Assembly: GCA_015062205.1 (NCBI GenBank)
Contig: SUVB01000043.1
Span: 1 to 36,792 of the forward strand
Source: Desulfovibrio desulfuricans
Lineage (GTDB): Bacteria > Desulfobacterota > Desulfovibrionia > Desulfovibrionales > Desulfovibrionaceae
Length of the DNA: 36,792 nt
Direction of reading: 5' to 3'
Shown: one piece after another, positions 22,192 through 29,333 of the stretch
Numbering within the stretch: position 1 is the first letter of the stretch
Layout: each line of letters begins with the position of its first letter
The notes under the pieces: model-generated
The model's input: the letters and a program-made list of their open reading frames with translations, nothing else
The model's database searches: none
Told to the model about the DNA's origin: nothing
Program-made: the position numbers and the translations under genes

Positions 22192-22590
22192 TCACCGCAC
22201 CAGAGCAAGCAGGTCAGGATGCGCATCAAGAATGCGGAACAGTTTCAACAGGGACAGTGGAGGCTTAATTTTCCCCGTTTCATAGCGGGTAAAGGCATTG
22301 ACGCCGCCGCCGAAGATTTCCCCGGCCTCTTTCTGCCCAAGGCGCAGCTTCTTCCGCACTGTGCGGATGAAACTGGAATCCCGAGCATTGCACTGTTTGC
22401 GGAATGCTTCAAGTTCATTTCCTACGCGCCGCATTTCCGGGTAATCCATAACAAAATCATCGCACGCCGTGCAAAAATTTGCGTGGATGTCCTTTATTAC
22501 AGTCTTTGCCCCGAAATACTCATATTCCACGTCTCGCGTATCCTCGACAAGCTCACCCTTGCCGCAGGTGGGACACATCTCTCGTTCCAT
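22192..22590 (-). CDS. mqsA: MqsA-type antitoxin
   Basis: The 132-aa antitoxin has an N-terminal zinc domain with CPTCG (about 6-10) and FCTACDDF (about 38-45), which binds the toxin. A C-terminal Xre-type helix-turn-helix follows (about 75-125: RLGQKEAGEIFGGGVNAFTRYETG), with the MqsA-specific VNAFTRYE recognition helix. It ends at 22192 and starts 2 bp after the mqsR stop. MqsA would repress its own operon through the operator at 22900-22912. Confidence 0.93.
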   Translation of the reverse strand: MEREMCPTCGKGELVEDTRDVEYEYFGAKTVIKDIHANFCTACDDFVMDYPEMRRVGNELEAFRKQCNARDSSFIRTVRKKLRLGQKEAGEIFGGGVNAFTRYETGKIKPPLSLLKLFRILDAHPDLLALVR

Positions 22591-22591
22591 A

Positions 22592-22888
22592 TCACAGCTC
22601 CTTGAATGACAAAATCAAAACACCATTGCGAATCGTCAGCTTGAGATACACTGAGCCGGCCTTTGTTACAGGGCGGTAAACATCCTGCCATTCATGATTG
22701 TCGGCATAGGATGTCATGCTCTTGTAAAAATCGGCGCGGGAAAGGGATAGAACGGCTTTCAAAACATCATCAGGGCCAAGGCCCAGCAGATGCGCCCCGC
22801 ACATCGCCACGTTGGTGGCTCTCACAGACCCGACGCGAACCAATTCTTTTACGGTCTCAAGCGGATGGTGCGGCTTGCTTTTTTCCAT
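22592..22888 (-). CDS. mqsR: MqsR-type mRNA interferase toxin
   Basis: The 98-aa toxin matches the E. coli MqsR pattern along its length: MEKSKPHHPLETVKELV at the start, LSRADFYKSMTSYADNHEWQ with the catalytic Lys/Tyr region, then DVYRP and VLILSFKEL at the end. It is a RelE/YoeB-fold RNase that cleaves mRNA at GC-containing triplets in known members. It sits in the middle of the packaging operon between a helix-turn-helix gene and the gpW-like gene, with its own promoter, so it entered as a mobile module. Confidence 0.94.
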   Translation of the reverse strand: MEKSKPHHPLETVKELVRVGSVRATNVAMCGAHLLGLGPDDVLKAVLSLSRADFYKSMTSYADNHEWQDVYRPVTKAGSVYLKLTIRNGVLILSFKEL

Positions 22889-22894
22889 GAACAG

Positions 22895-22923
22895 AAAATA
22901 ACCAAACTGGTTATTTTTGTCAA
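22895..22923 (-). promoter_or_regulatory. mqsRA promoter with MqsA-type operator
   Basis: On the minus strand TTGACA (22918-22923) and TATTTT (22895-22900) are 17 bp apart. The palindrome AACCA-GTT-TGGTT (22900-22912) fills the spacer; it has the AACC-N5-GGTT form of the characterised MqsA operator. Binding would block RNA polymerase, giving autoregulation. Confidence 0.82.
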
Positions 22924-22926
22924 GGG

Positions 22927-23163
22927 CTACAACTCATTCCTGTTCAGCGCGGCCATGCGCCAGCGGTCCAGCTCTTCCCTGTCGGCGCACCAGCGCCCGC
23001 CCATCTTGCTGACGGGCAGGGCATAACGTTTTTTGTAACGGCGCACAGAGTTTTCGGACACGCCAAGGTAGGCCGCGATTTCCCCAAGCCCGGCGAGGAT
23101 GCGGCGCTGCACGCGCGTGGCCGCCGCGCCGGAGGGATGGGCGTCAGTTGTCGAGAACGGCAT
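22927..23163 (-). CDS. Small helix-turn-helix protein after the large terminase
   Basis: This 78-aa protein has a MerR/AlpA-like winged helix: EIAAYLGVSENSVRRYKKR is the recognition part, LPVSKMGGRWCADREELDRW the wing and following helix. AGGAGG lies 6 bp before the ATG at 23163. Its position between the large terminase and portal is unusual for a regulator. It may be a second Nu1-like small terminase component, whose DNA-binding domain has the same fold, or a regulator of the late operon. Confidence 0.62.
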   Translation of the reverse strand: MPFSTTDAHPSGAAATRVQRRILAGLGEIAAYLGVSENSVRRYKKRYALPVSKMGGRWCADREELDRWRMAALNRNEL

Positions 23164-23171
23164 GCTTCCTC

Positions 23172-25067
23172 CTATCCCCACCGCACGGCGGCCTCGCGCC
23201 GGGGCCGGGTTTTCCTGTGGCGCGACGCGGGCTCATGCGGCATCTGCGCCTGGCGCTGCTGCTGCAGCACATAGAGCGGCAGGCTGGGCGTCCATGAGGC
23301 GTCCGCGCAGGCGGCGGACAGCATGAGGCAATCCAGCAGGTGGTTGTCGCGGCTGGTCTGCTCCCAGACAAGGCGGCCGCCGCGGCGCACCTGATGCTCC
23401 GCCGTGAGGTGGGCGGCCAGCGTTTCGTCGGCCTGCGCGTGGAAACGCAGGGGCTGGCGGCTGTCCTCATTGAGCAGGCGGCCATAGTCCAGCGTCTTGA
23501 ACACGGCGGTGTCCAGCAGGTAGAGGCGCAGGCCGCCGGGGATGGGCCTGCCGTTGTGGGGCATGCGCTCGCGCAGCACCCAGCGCACCGGCGCGGCCTG
23601 GGGGCGGGACGCGCCCTTGCAGGCGCAGACGACGCCGCTGCCGTAGGCGCGCACCCACATGTAGACCTCTTCCGTGCGGGTGTAGACGCCCTCGGTCTCC
23701 GTGCCGCCGGAGTCGATGGCCGCGCGCCAGACGGGCATGCGCTCGCCGGTTTCCGAGCCGTCCGGCCCCAGCACGGGATACCAGGTGTCAAAGCACAGGC
23801 GGGAGACGTCATCCCACGTCTCGACGAAGCCGTAGTCGATGACGTAGCTGGCGAGGCTCGGCATCCAGGCGCGCACCAGATACCAGAAGCCGCGCTTCTG
23901 CACGTCGATGCCGCAGGTGAGGGCCACGGCCCCGTGCGGCACAGTGCGCGGAGGCAGCGCGGGCTCGCGCAGGGCGAGCAGGTGCTCCACATCCGTCTGC
24001 ACCTCCACCGGGGAGTACGGGACGGCCAAATCGTCATTGACGTACTGCCGCTTCACCTCCGGGTCGTCGGAGGCCTGCGCGTTCATGCGCCGGGCCGCGA
24101 TGTCGGAGAGGCTGACGAAGCGGGAAAGGATGGCGGGCATGTGGAAGCCCACGGAGGCCGGGCGTTCGTCCGGCTGCGCGGCGGGCTCAAAGGCCGAGCC
24201 CGTCCAGACGTAGGGGCGCCACTGCCCGCGGGCCACGGCCACGTCGCGCGTGTGGTCGCTCCACAGGTAGCCGCAGTGCGGGCACTTGTAGCGCGCCAGC
24301 TTGCGCGAGCGCACCTGCCGGGCGTCGGCCTCGCCGCCCGTGATCACGATATTGGCCACGTCCGGCAGGTGGGCATGGCGGCAGGCCGGGCAGCGCAACT
24401 CGTAGCAGCAGCACTGGTCCACCTGCTGCGTGAGGCCGCGCCAGATGCTGGATTCCTCCCCGCCCTTGGGCTGGCAGACGCGCAAAATCTTGGCGAAGTC
24501 ACCGTAGGAGCGCGTGCGGCCCTTAAAATCCTCCAGCGCCGTGGACTGGCCCGAGCCGCCGTAGAGGTCCTCCTCATCGCAGAACAGGTCCTGCACGGTG
24601 ATGGAGGCGCGCTGCCCCGGGCTTTCGGCGCTGGCCAGCTCAATGGAGGTGCCGTCGCGCAGGGTGATGGCGCGGCCCTTGCGGTAGCGGGCCACCATGC
24701 GGCGCAGGCGCGGGCTGCCCTGCAGGAGCGGCCAGAGCTTTTTCTCCACCACGCGGGAGAGCGTGTCGGCCGTGGGCATGGCGAGCATCTTGACGCCGGG
24801 GGTATAGTCCATGCTCCAGCCCATGGCCGCGTAGGTGAGCAGCGTCTTGCCCACCTGCAGCGCGCCGCAGACCACCACCTCGCGTACGCGCGGGTCGCCG
24901 AAGGCGTCCATGGGGCCTGCCAGGTAGGGGGAGACGTCGAGCCTGAGCGGGCCGCCCTTGAAGATGCCGTCCTGCACGATGAGGTGCCGGGCGGCCCACT
25001 GGCTCACGGTGAGGGGCTGCCGCCGCTGGAACACCCGGCGCTCGGCCTCGCAGAAGGTCAGTTGCAC
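23172..25067 (-). CDS. Phage terminase large subunit, GpA family
   Basis: This 631-aa DNA-packaging motor has an N-terminal ATPase (Walker A VCGALQVGKT at about 66; Walker B DLFCDEEDLYG at about 155), a zinc-ribbon-like insert (CPAC ... CPHCGY) and a C-terminal nuclease (CGIDVQKRGFWYLVRAW, then DSGGTETEGVY). These match the lambda gpA/GpA family in order and length. I chose the GTG at 25067, behind GGAGGG and overlapping the stop of the 65-aa gene, over longer starts that only shadow that gene. In lambda-like phages it docks to the portal; here the portal is present but capsid genes are not. Confidence 0.93.
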   Translation of the reverse strand: MQLTFCEAERRVFQRRQPLTVSQWAARHLIVQDGIFKGGPLRLDVSPYLAGPMDAFGDPRVREVVVCGALQVGKTLLTYAAMGWSMDYTPGVKMLAMPTADTLSRVVEKKLWPLLQGSPRLRRMVARYRKGRAITLRDGTSIELASAESPGQRASITVQDLFCDEEDLYGGSGQSTALEDFKGRTRSYGDFAKILRVCQPKGGEESSIWRGLTQQVDQCCCYELRCPACRHAHLPDVANIVITGGEADARQVRSRKLARYKCPHCGYLWSDHTRDVAVARGQWRPYVWTGSAFEPAAQPDERPASVGFHMPAILSRFVSLSDIAARRMNAQASDDPEVKRQYVNDDLAVPYSPVEVQTDVEHLLALREPALPPRTVPHGAVALTCGIDVQKRGFWYLVRAWMPSLASYVIDYGFVETWDDVSRLCFDTWYPVLGPDGSETGERMPVWRAAIDSGGTETEGVYTRTEEVYMWVRAYGSGVVCACKGASRPQAAPVRWVLRERMPHNGRPIPGGLRLYLLDTAVFKTLDYGRLLNEDSRQPLRFHAQADETLAAHLTAEHQVRRGGRLVWEQTSRDNHLLDCLMLSAACADASWTPSLPLYVLQQQRQAQMPHEPASRHRKTRPRREAAVRWG

Positions 25068-25255
25068 CGCGCTCCCTCCGTCATGGCCTCGCGCATGGCC
25101 TCCAGCCATGCCCCGCGGTGGATGCCCGTCGCCTCCTGCAGCCGGCCCGCCAGCCATTCCATGCGCGCCCTGTAATCGGCGTAGCGCACCCAGCGGCCCA
25201 GGTCATCGGCCACCATGCCGCTGCCGGGGGCTTCGTTGTACCGTGGAATGTTCAT
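25058..25255 (-). CDS. Small conserved packaging-region protein
   Basis: This 65-aa protein begins MNIPRYNEAPGSGMVADDLG and has a helix-rich middle (RYADYRARMEWLAGRLQEATG). It lies between the two terminase genes with ATGA overlap on one side and a 10-bp overlap with terL on the other, so it is surely translated. I recognise no family. Confidence 0.6.
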   Translation of the reverse strand: MNIPRYNEAPGSGMVADDLGRWVRYADYRARMEWLAGRLQEATGIHRGAWLEAMREAMTEGARCN

Positions 25256-26046
25256 GCCGTTTCCTCCCCGGCGTCCGTTTCCGCCGTATCGCCATCCGCG
25301 CCGTCCGCCGGGCCGTCCCCGGCCTCCACGTCCGCGCCGGCCTCCGTATCGACCAGGAACTCGCGCTCGCCGCTCCAGGCGTCCATCCACACGGCGGTGC
25401 GCTCATGCCACCAGTCCAGCAGGTCGCGCAACCGCGCCTCATCACCGCCGCAGACGTGGATGATTTCCGCGCCGTACAGGTGGATGAAGGTGCGCACCTC
25501 ATTGCGGAAAAAGAGCGCCCGCGCGCCCAGGTCGCGCTCATGCTCCTCGCGGCGCATGAGCTGCCCGCTCTCCTTCTCCAGCTTGAGCTTGGCCCGCGCC
25601 GCCTGGTAGCGCTTGAGCTCCGCGTCCGCCGAAAGGCGGTTTTCCTCCGCGTCGGACAGGGCGCGGTTCTGCCGCTGGGAGAGCGTGGCCAGCTTGGCCT
25701 GCGCGTAGCCCAGCAGGGCGGGCTCCTCAAAGTGCCCGTCCGCGTTGCGCGGCACCTTGCGGGCCTTGACGTGGCTGTTGAACAGGCTCTTGCTGACCTT
25801 GAAGCCCGCGTCCCGCAGGAAGGCCACGGCGTCCAGCTGCGTCTTGTAGGCGCGGACGGGCGAGCCTTCGCCGCCCAGACGGGCCACCTCTTCCTGCGTG
25901 GCCGCACGGGCCCTGGTGAATGCCCCGACGGTTTCGGGGGTGGGATTGTCCTTCATGCGCTTCTTCGCCTCTTCCTTGGCGCGCAGAAGGAACGCCAGAT
26001 CGGTCTCGGCACTCTGTTCCGCCAGGCGGCGCAAATCCTCGCTCAT
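25252..26046 (-). CDS. Probable terminase small subunit-like protein
   Basis: This 264-aa protein has a helical N-terminus (about 1-65), a helix-turn-helix-like section (LDAVAFLRDAGFKVSKSLFNSHVKARKVP, about 73-101), a long coiled coil (about 120-175, LSADAELKRYQAARAKLKLEKE) and an acidic C-terminal tail. Such a helix-turn-helix plus coiled coil layout fits Nu1-type small terminase subunits, which recognise the packaging site. It is two genes upstream of terL in the right order. It overlaps the methyltransferase gene by ATGA. Confidence 0.6.
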   Translation of the reverse strand: MSEDLRRLAEQSAETDLAFLLRAKEEAKKRMKDNPTPETVGAFTRARAATQEEVARLGGEGSPVRAYKTQLDAVAFLRDAGFKVSKSLFNSHVKARKVPRNADGHFEEPALLGYAQAKLATLSQRQNRALSDAEENRLSADAELKRYQAARAKLKLEKESGQLMRREEHERDLGARALFFRNEVRTFIHLYGAEIIHVCGGDEARLRDLLDWWHERTAVWMDAWSGEREFLVDTEAGADVEAGDGPADGADGDTAETDAGEETA

Positions 26047-27407
26047 GCCGCCTCCCGTTCCGCCGCCACCTGCTCGAAGGGCAGCGCGCCCTCGTCCAGC
26101 AGGGCCGTGCCGCCCGTGGCGTCCTGCCAGCGGCGCACGATGACGTCCACGAAGCGCGGATCCAGCTCAAGGCAGCGGGCCGCGCGGCCCGTGACCTCGC
26201 AGGCCATGAGCGTGGAGCCGCTGCCCGCGAACGGGTCCAGCACCGGCTCACCACGCACGGAGTTGTGTTCCAGCATGCGGGCAATGAGGGCCACGGGCTT
26301 CATGGTGGGATGCAGGTCGCTCGCGCGGGGCTTGGGCTCGCAGAACACGGAGCCGGCCAGTTCCTCCACGCGCACATCCGCGCCATAGACGCGCCAGATG
26401 CGTTCGCCGTCCATGACCTGCCAGCAGGGCAGGCCCTCCACATCCGCCACGCGCAGGGCCGTGGGAAAGGCATCGACCACTGTGGTCTGCCGGCGGTCGC
26501 CGTGCCAGGCATGGGCCCCGCCCCTGAGCCAGCCATAGAGGATGGGCTCATGCTGCCAGTGGTAGTCGGACCGGGTGAGCGTGGCCGCGTTCTTCCGCCA
26601 GATGAGGCAGCTTGCGAGCTTGAAGCCCGCCGCCGCGAAGGCCTGCCGGAAGGCGAGGCCGGAAGAGCCGGCGTCCGCATGAGCCACATAGGCTGCGCCT
26701 CCGGGGCGCAGGGCTGCGGCCATGGCCGTGAAGGCGCGACGGAGGAAGGCCGCGAAGACATCCTCCGGCATGGCGTCGTTTTTGATGCTGCCGGCCTTGC
26801 CCTCGTAGGCCACGTTATAGGGCGGATCCGTCCAGACCATGGCGGCATGCGCGCCGCCCATGAGGCGCGCGTAGCTCATCGGTTCCACGGCGTCGGCGCA
26901 GAGCAGGCGGTGGCCGCCCAGCAGCCAGCAGTCGCCGGGGCGGCTCACGGGATGTTCCGGCGCTGCCGGGGCGTCGTCCGCGTCCGCTTCGTCCACGGCC
27001 GTGGCCGCGCGGAGGAAGGAATCAATCTCCCGGCTGTCAAAGCCGGTGAGTGCCAGGTCGAGCTCCCCGCCGCTCAAGGCGGCCAGCTCGACGGAGAGAG
27101 CGTCGGCGTCCCATGGCGCCCATGTTGCGGAGCGGTTGACCAGCAGGCGGAAGGCCCGCACCTCCTGCGGCGTCATGCCCTCGGCAGGCAGCACCGGCAC
27201 CTCGGCCATGCCCAGTTTGAGGGCGGCCTTGAGGCGCAGATGCCCGTCGAGGATCTCGCCGTCCGCAAGGGCCAGAATGGGCACGCGGAAGCCGAAGGCC
27301 GTAATGGCCTGGGCCATGCGATCCACGCAGGCGTCGTTCCTGCGGAGAGGGTTGGCGCAGGGGCGCAGCCGTTCCACGGGCCAATACTCCAGTTGCATTT
27401 TGCTCAT
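26043..27407 (-). CDS. ParB-like domain fused to N6-adenine DNA methyltransferase
   Basis: This 454-aa protein has an N-terminal ParB/Srx-like domain (about 1-100: GFRVPILALADGEILDGHLR is the hallmark) and a C-terminal beta-class methyltransferase with DPPY (about 194-197) before the S-adenosylmethionine motif DPFAGSGST (about 405). It should methylate adenine in a specific site. Such fusions are common orphan methyltransferases in prophages, used to evade restriction or mark packaging DNA. No endonuclease partner is visible. I chose the ATG at 27407; an extension to 27434 is possible. It opens the packaging gene block and follows a double hairpin. Confidence 0.87.
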   Translation of the reverse strand: MSKMQLEYWPVERLRPCANPLRRNDACVDRMAQAITAFGFRVPILALADGEILDGHLRLKAALKLGMAEVPVLPAEGMTPQEVRAFRLLVNRSATWAPWDADALSVELAALSGGELDLALTGFDSREIDSFLRAATAVDEADADDAPAAPEHPVSRPGDCWLLGGHRLLCADAVEPMSYARLMGGAHAAMVWTDPPYNVAYEGKAGSIKNDAMPEDVFAAFLRRAFTAMAAALRPGGAAYVAHADAGSSGLAFRQAFAAAGFKLASCLIWRKNAATLTRSDYHWQHEPILYGWLRGGAHAWHGDRRQTTVVDAFPTALRVADVEGLPCWQVMDGERIWRVYGADVRVEELAGSVFCEPKPRASDLHPTMKPVALIARMLEHNSVRGEPVLDPFAGSGSTLMACEVTGRAARCLELDPRFVDVIVRRWQDATGGTALLDEGALPFEQVAAEREAA

Positions 27408-27530
27408 CCGGGGCTTTCCTGTTACGTTCCCCACGCTGCCCTACAGCATGGGGGTAGGGTTCACCTTGCCGGATGCCCTTACCATCCGGCAGCCGTGCGG
27501 AGGTAGCAACTCCGCACGGCTGCCCCCACC
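27408..27530. other. Two tandem hairpins between primase and methyltransferase genes
   Basis: GCCGGATG (27468-27475) pairs with CATCCGGC (27483-27490). Immediately adjacent, a perfect 13-bp stem spans 27489-27501 and 27511-27523 with a 9-nt loop. Neither is followed by a T-run. Candidates are an RNA attenuator between replication and packaging genes, or a protein-binding site such as a cos/pac-like site. Confidence 0.45.
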
Positions 27531-29069
27531 TTACCCGAGCCCAAGCGCCGCGCGTACGTCAGCACCCCAGCGCTTGAGCCAGGCCGTGAGCCGGGGGAAG
27601 TCCTCCCCGTTCCAGCGCTCATGGCCATAGACGCGGAAATCCCGGCCTTCCGGGGAGTCGCAGGGCTCCACCCGCAGGCCCGCCTGCGCAAGGAGTCGCA
27701 GGGCGTCCCGCGGGCCGATGGGCCGGAAGCGCAGGGCGTCCGCCGGGCGCAGCGCCCTTGCGGGCCGGGCCGACTTCGCAGGCATGCCCTGCCGCGCCCC
27801 GCGCCCCCCGGCGCCAAGGATTTCCTCAAAATTTTTTGCCGCATGGTCCTGTACGGCCGCCGCCCGCTCCGTTCCCGCACCCGGCCGGCCAGGGACAGGC
27901 AGGGGAACTTCCTGCCCGCCCTGCGCGGCCTCCTGCGCAGGAGCCGGGGCAAGGGAGGACGCCACGCGCGAGAACACGGGCGGCAGGCCCGCGCGCAGCC
28001 AGGCGGCCAGGTCGAGGCCTGCGGCGTAGGCCTCGCCGGGATCCTTGCCCACGGGCACGGGCCAGCGCCGGGCTGTCTGGTAGGTGCGGGCCCAGAACTC
28101 CCAGCCGCGCGCGCCGGGGCGCGAACCGTTGGCGTCCGGTGCGTCGAAATCCAGCGCCACCAGGATGCACAGGGCGCGGGCGCAGGCCGCGTGCGCGGTC
28201 ACGTCCGGCTTGCCCACGTTGGTGCCCACGGCCAGCGCCCCCACATCCAGCCCGGTCCGCTGCGCCGCCGCCGCGCAGGCCATGGCGTCCATCTCGCTTT
28301 CCACCACCACCAGCGCCCGGCACTGCGGCCGCAGCAGCAGCGGATGCATGGAGCTGCCCGGCACCACCACGTATTTCATGGCGGGCTCGAACTTCTGCCG
28401 CGCCCGGTTGGTGCGCCGGATGCGAAGGCGCAGCACCGCGCCGTCTTCGTCCAGCGCGGGGATGACCAGCCCGGCAGGAATCCACAGCGCACGGGGCTTG
28501 CCGTTGGGCCCCGTGACCTCCGGCAGCCCCCAGCCCTTGCGGCTGCGAAAACAGCCGTCGCGCCCGTTCTCGCCCGGCAGCCAGCCCAGGCCGAAGGCCG
28601 CCGCGTCCTCGGCCGTGATGCCGCGCCGCTCCAGGGCCTGCAGGGCCGGGACGCACTGTGCGAGGTTGGCGCGGGCCTGCTCCAGCAATTTGCCCGCGTG
28701 CTCCTGCCACAGGGTTGACGGGCGGATGAGGCTCTGCCGGGGCGCGAAGGCCTCGCGCTCACGCCGGGCCTCGCGCGGCATGGACAGGGAGCGCGGCCCC
28801 GTGGCCGCAGGCAGGCGCAGCGCCGCGCAGGCCTCGCGGTACCCCATGCCCTCGAATTCGCGCAGGAACTGGATGCAGTCCCCGCCCTTGCGGCAGCCGC
28901 GGCAATACCAGGTGCCGCCGGGGCAGCCCTTGCCCTGCTGCTCCGGCCAGGCATGGAAGCGGTCGCGGCCGCCGCAGCCGGGGCAGGCGCAGGCGTACTC
29001 CCCGCCGTGCGTTCCGGCGACGCGCCTAGGCTGAAGGCCCCGCTGGGAGAGCAAGTCCAGAATGGTCAT
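27531..29069 (-). CDS. CHC2 zinc-finger/TOPRIM primase
   Basis: This 512-aa primase has an N-terminal CHC2-type zinc finger (CPGCGGRDRFHAW ... WYCRGCRKGGDCIQF, about 30-70) and a TOPRIM domain (VVVESEMDAMACAA at about 257; LVALDFDAPDANG at about 305). Between them is a helical linker with GLGWLPGENG. The C-terminal 150 residues are Ala/Pro-rich and poorly structured. It should lay RNA primers for element replication with the SF3 helicase encoded upstream. The ATG at 29069 is preferred over a TTG 6 bp upstream; AGGA lies 9 bp before it. The helicase gene and putative origin flank it. Confidence 0.88.
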   Translation of the reverse strand: MTILDLLSQRGLQPRRVAGTHGGEYACACPGCGGRDRFHAWPEQQGKGCPGGTWYCRGCRKGGDCIQFLREFEGMGYREACAALRLPAATGPRSLSMPREARREREAFAPRQSLIRPSTLWQEHAGKLLEQARANLAQCVPALQALERRGITAEDAAAFGLGWLPGENGRDGCFRSRKGWGLPEVTGPNGKPRALWIPAGLVIPALDEDGAVLRLRIRRTNRARQKFEPAMKYVVVPGSSMHPLLLRPQCRALVVVESEMDAMACAAAAQRTGLDVGALAVGTNVGKPDVTAHAACARALCILVALDFDAPDANGSRPGARGWEFWARTYQTARRWPVPVGKDPGEAYAAGLDLAAWLRAGLPPVFSRVASSLAPAPAQEAAQGGQEVPLPVPGRPGAGTERAAAVQDHAAKNFEEILGAGGRGARQGMPAKSARPARALRPADALRFRPIGPRDALRLLAQAGLRVEPCDSPEGRDFRVYGHERWNGEDFPRLTAWLKRWGADVRAALGLG

Positions 29070-29333
29070 AAGCAATGGTCCTGCATGGTCATGGCAAGGT
29101 CCTGATTGTTTATTTTTATAACTTTTTATTTTTATTAAATAAAATTATTAAGTAGGACGATAGGACGATTGTATATGTAAATACGCGCGAGAAATGCTCC
29201 TCCCCTCGCATAGGGTAAATATGCAGGGGAATCGTCCAATCGTCCTGACAATCGCCAAAGACCGCGCCACACAAGACGATAGCGGCAGGACCAAGCCGCA
29301 GAACGGCCTGCGAAGGTCCTGAATGGTCCTGGC
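29070..29333. other. Candidate replication origin with iterons
   Basis: This gene-free gap between primase and helicase genes contains a very AT-rich tract (29107-29153). It has back-to-back AGGACGAT repeats (29154-29161, 29162-29169), two inverted copies ATCGTCC (29231-29237, 29239-29245), an AAGACGAT variant near 29273, and several GGTCCTG or GGTC units at both ends. A hairpin GCGGC/GCCGC lies at 29282-29299. Iterons beside an AT-rich tract next to primase and helicase genes is the usual layout of a phage or P4-type origin. Promoters for the primase may also lie here. Confidence 0.65.

Noticed and set aside
23340..25175. 611-aa plus-strand open frame opposite the large terminase gene
   Set aside because: It is His/Ala/Gly-rich, lacks domains and mirrors codon bias of the terminase gene on the other strand.
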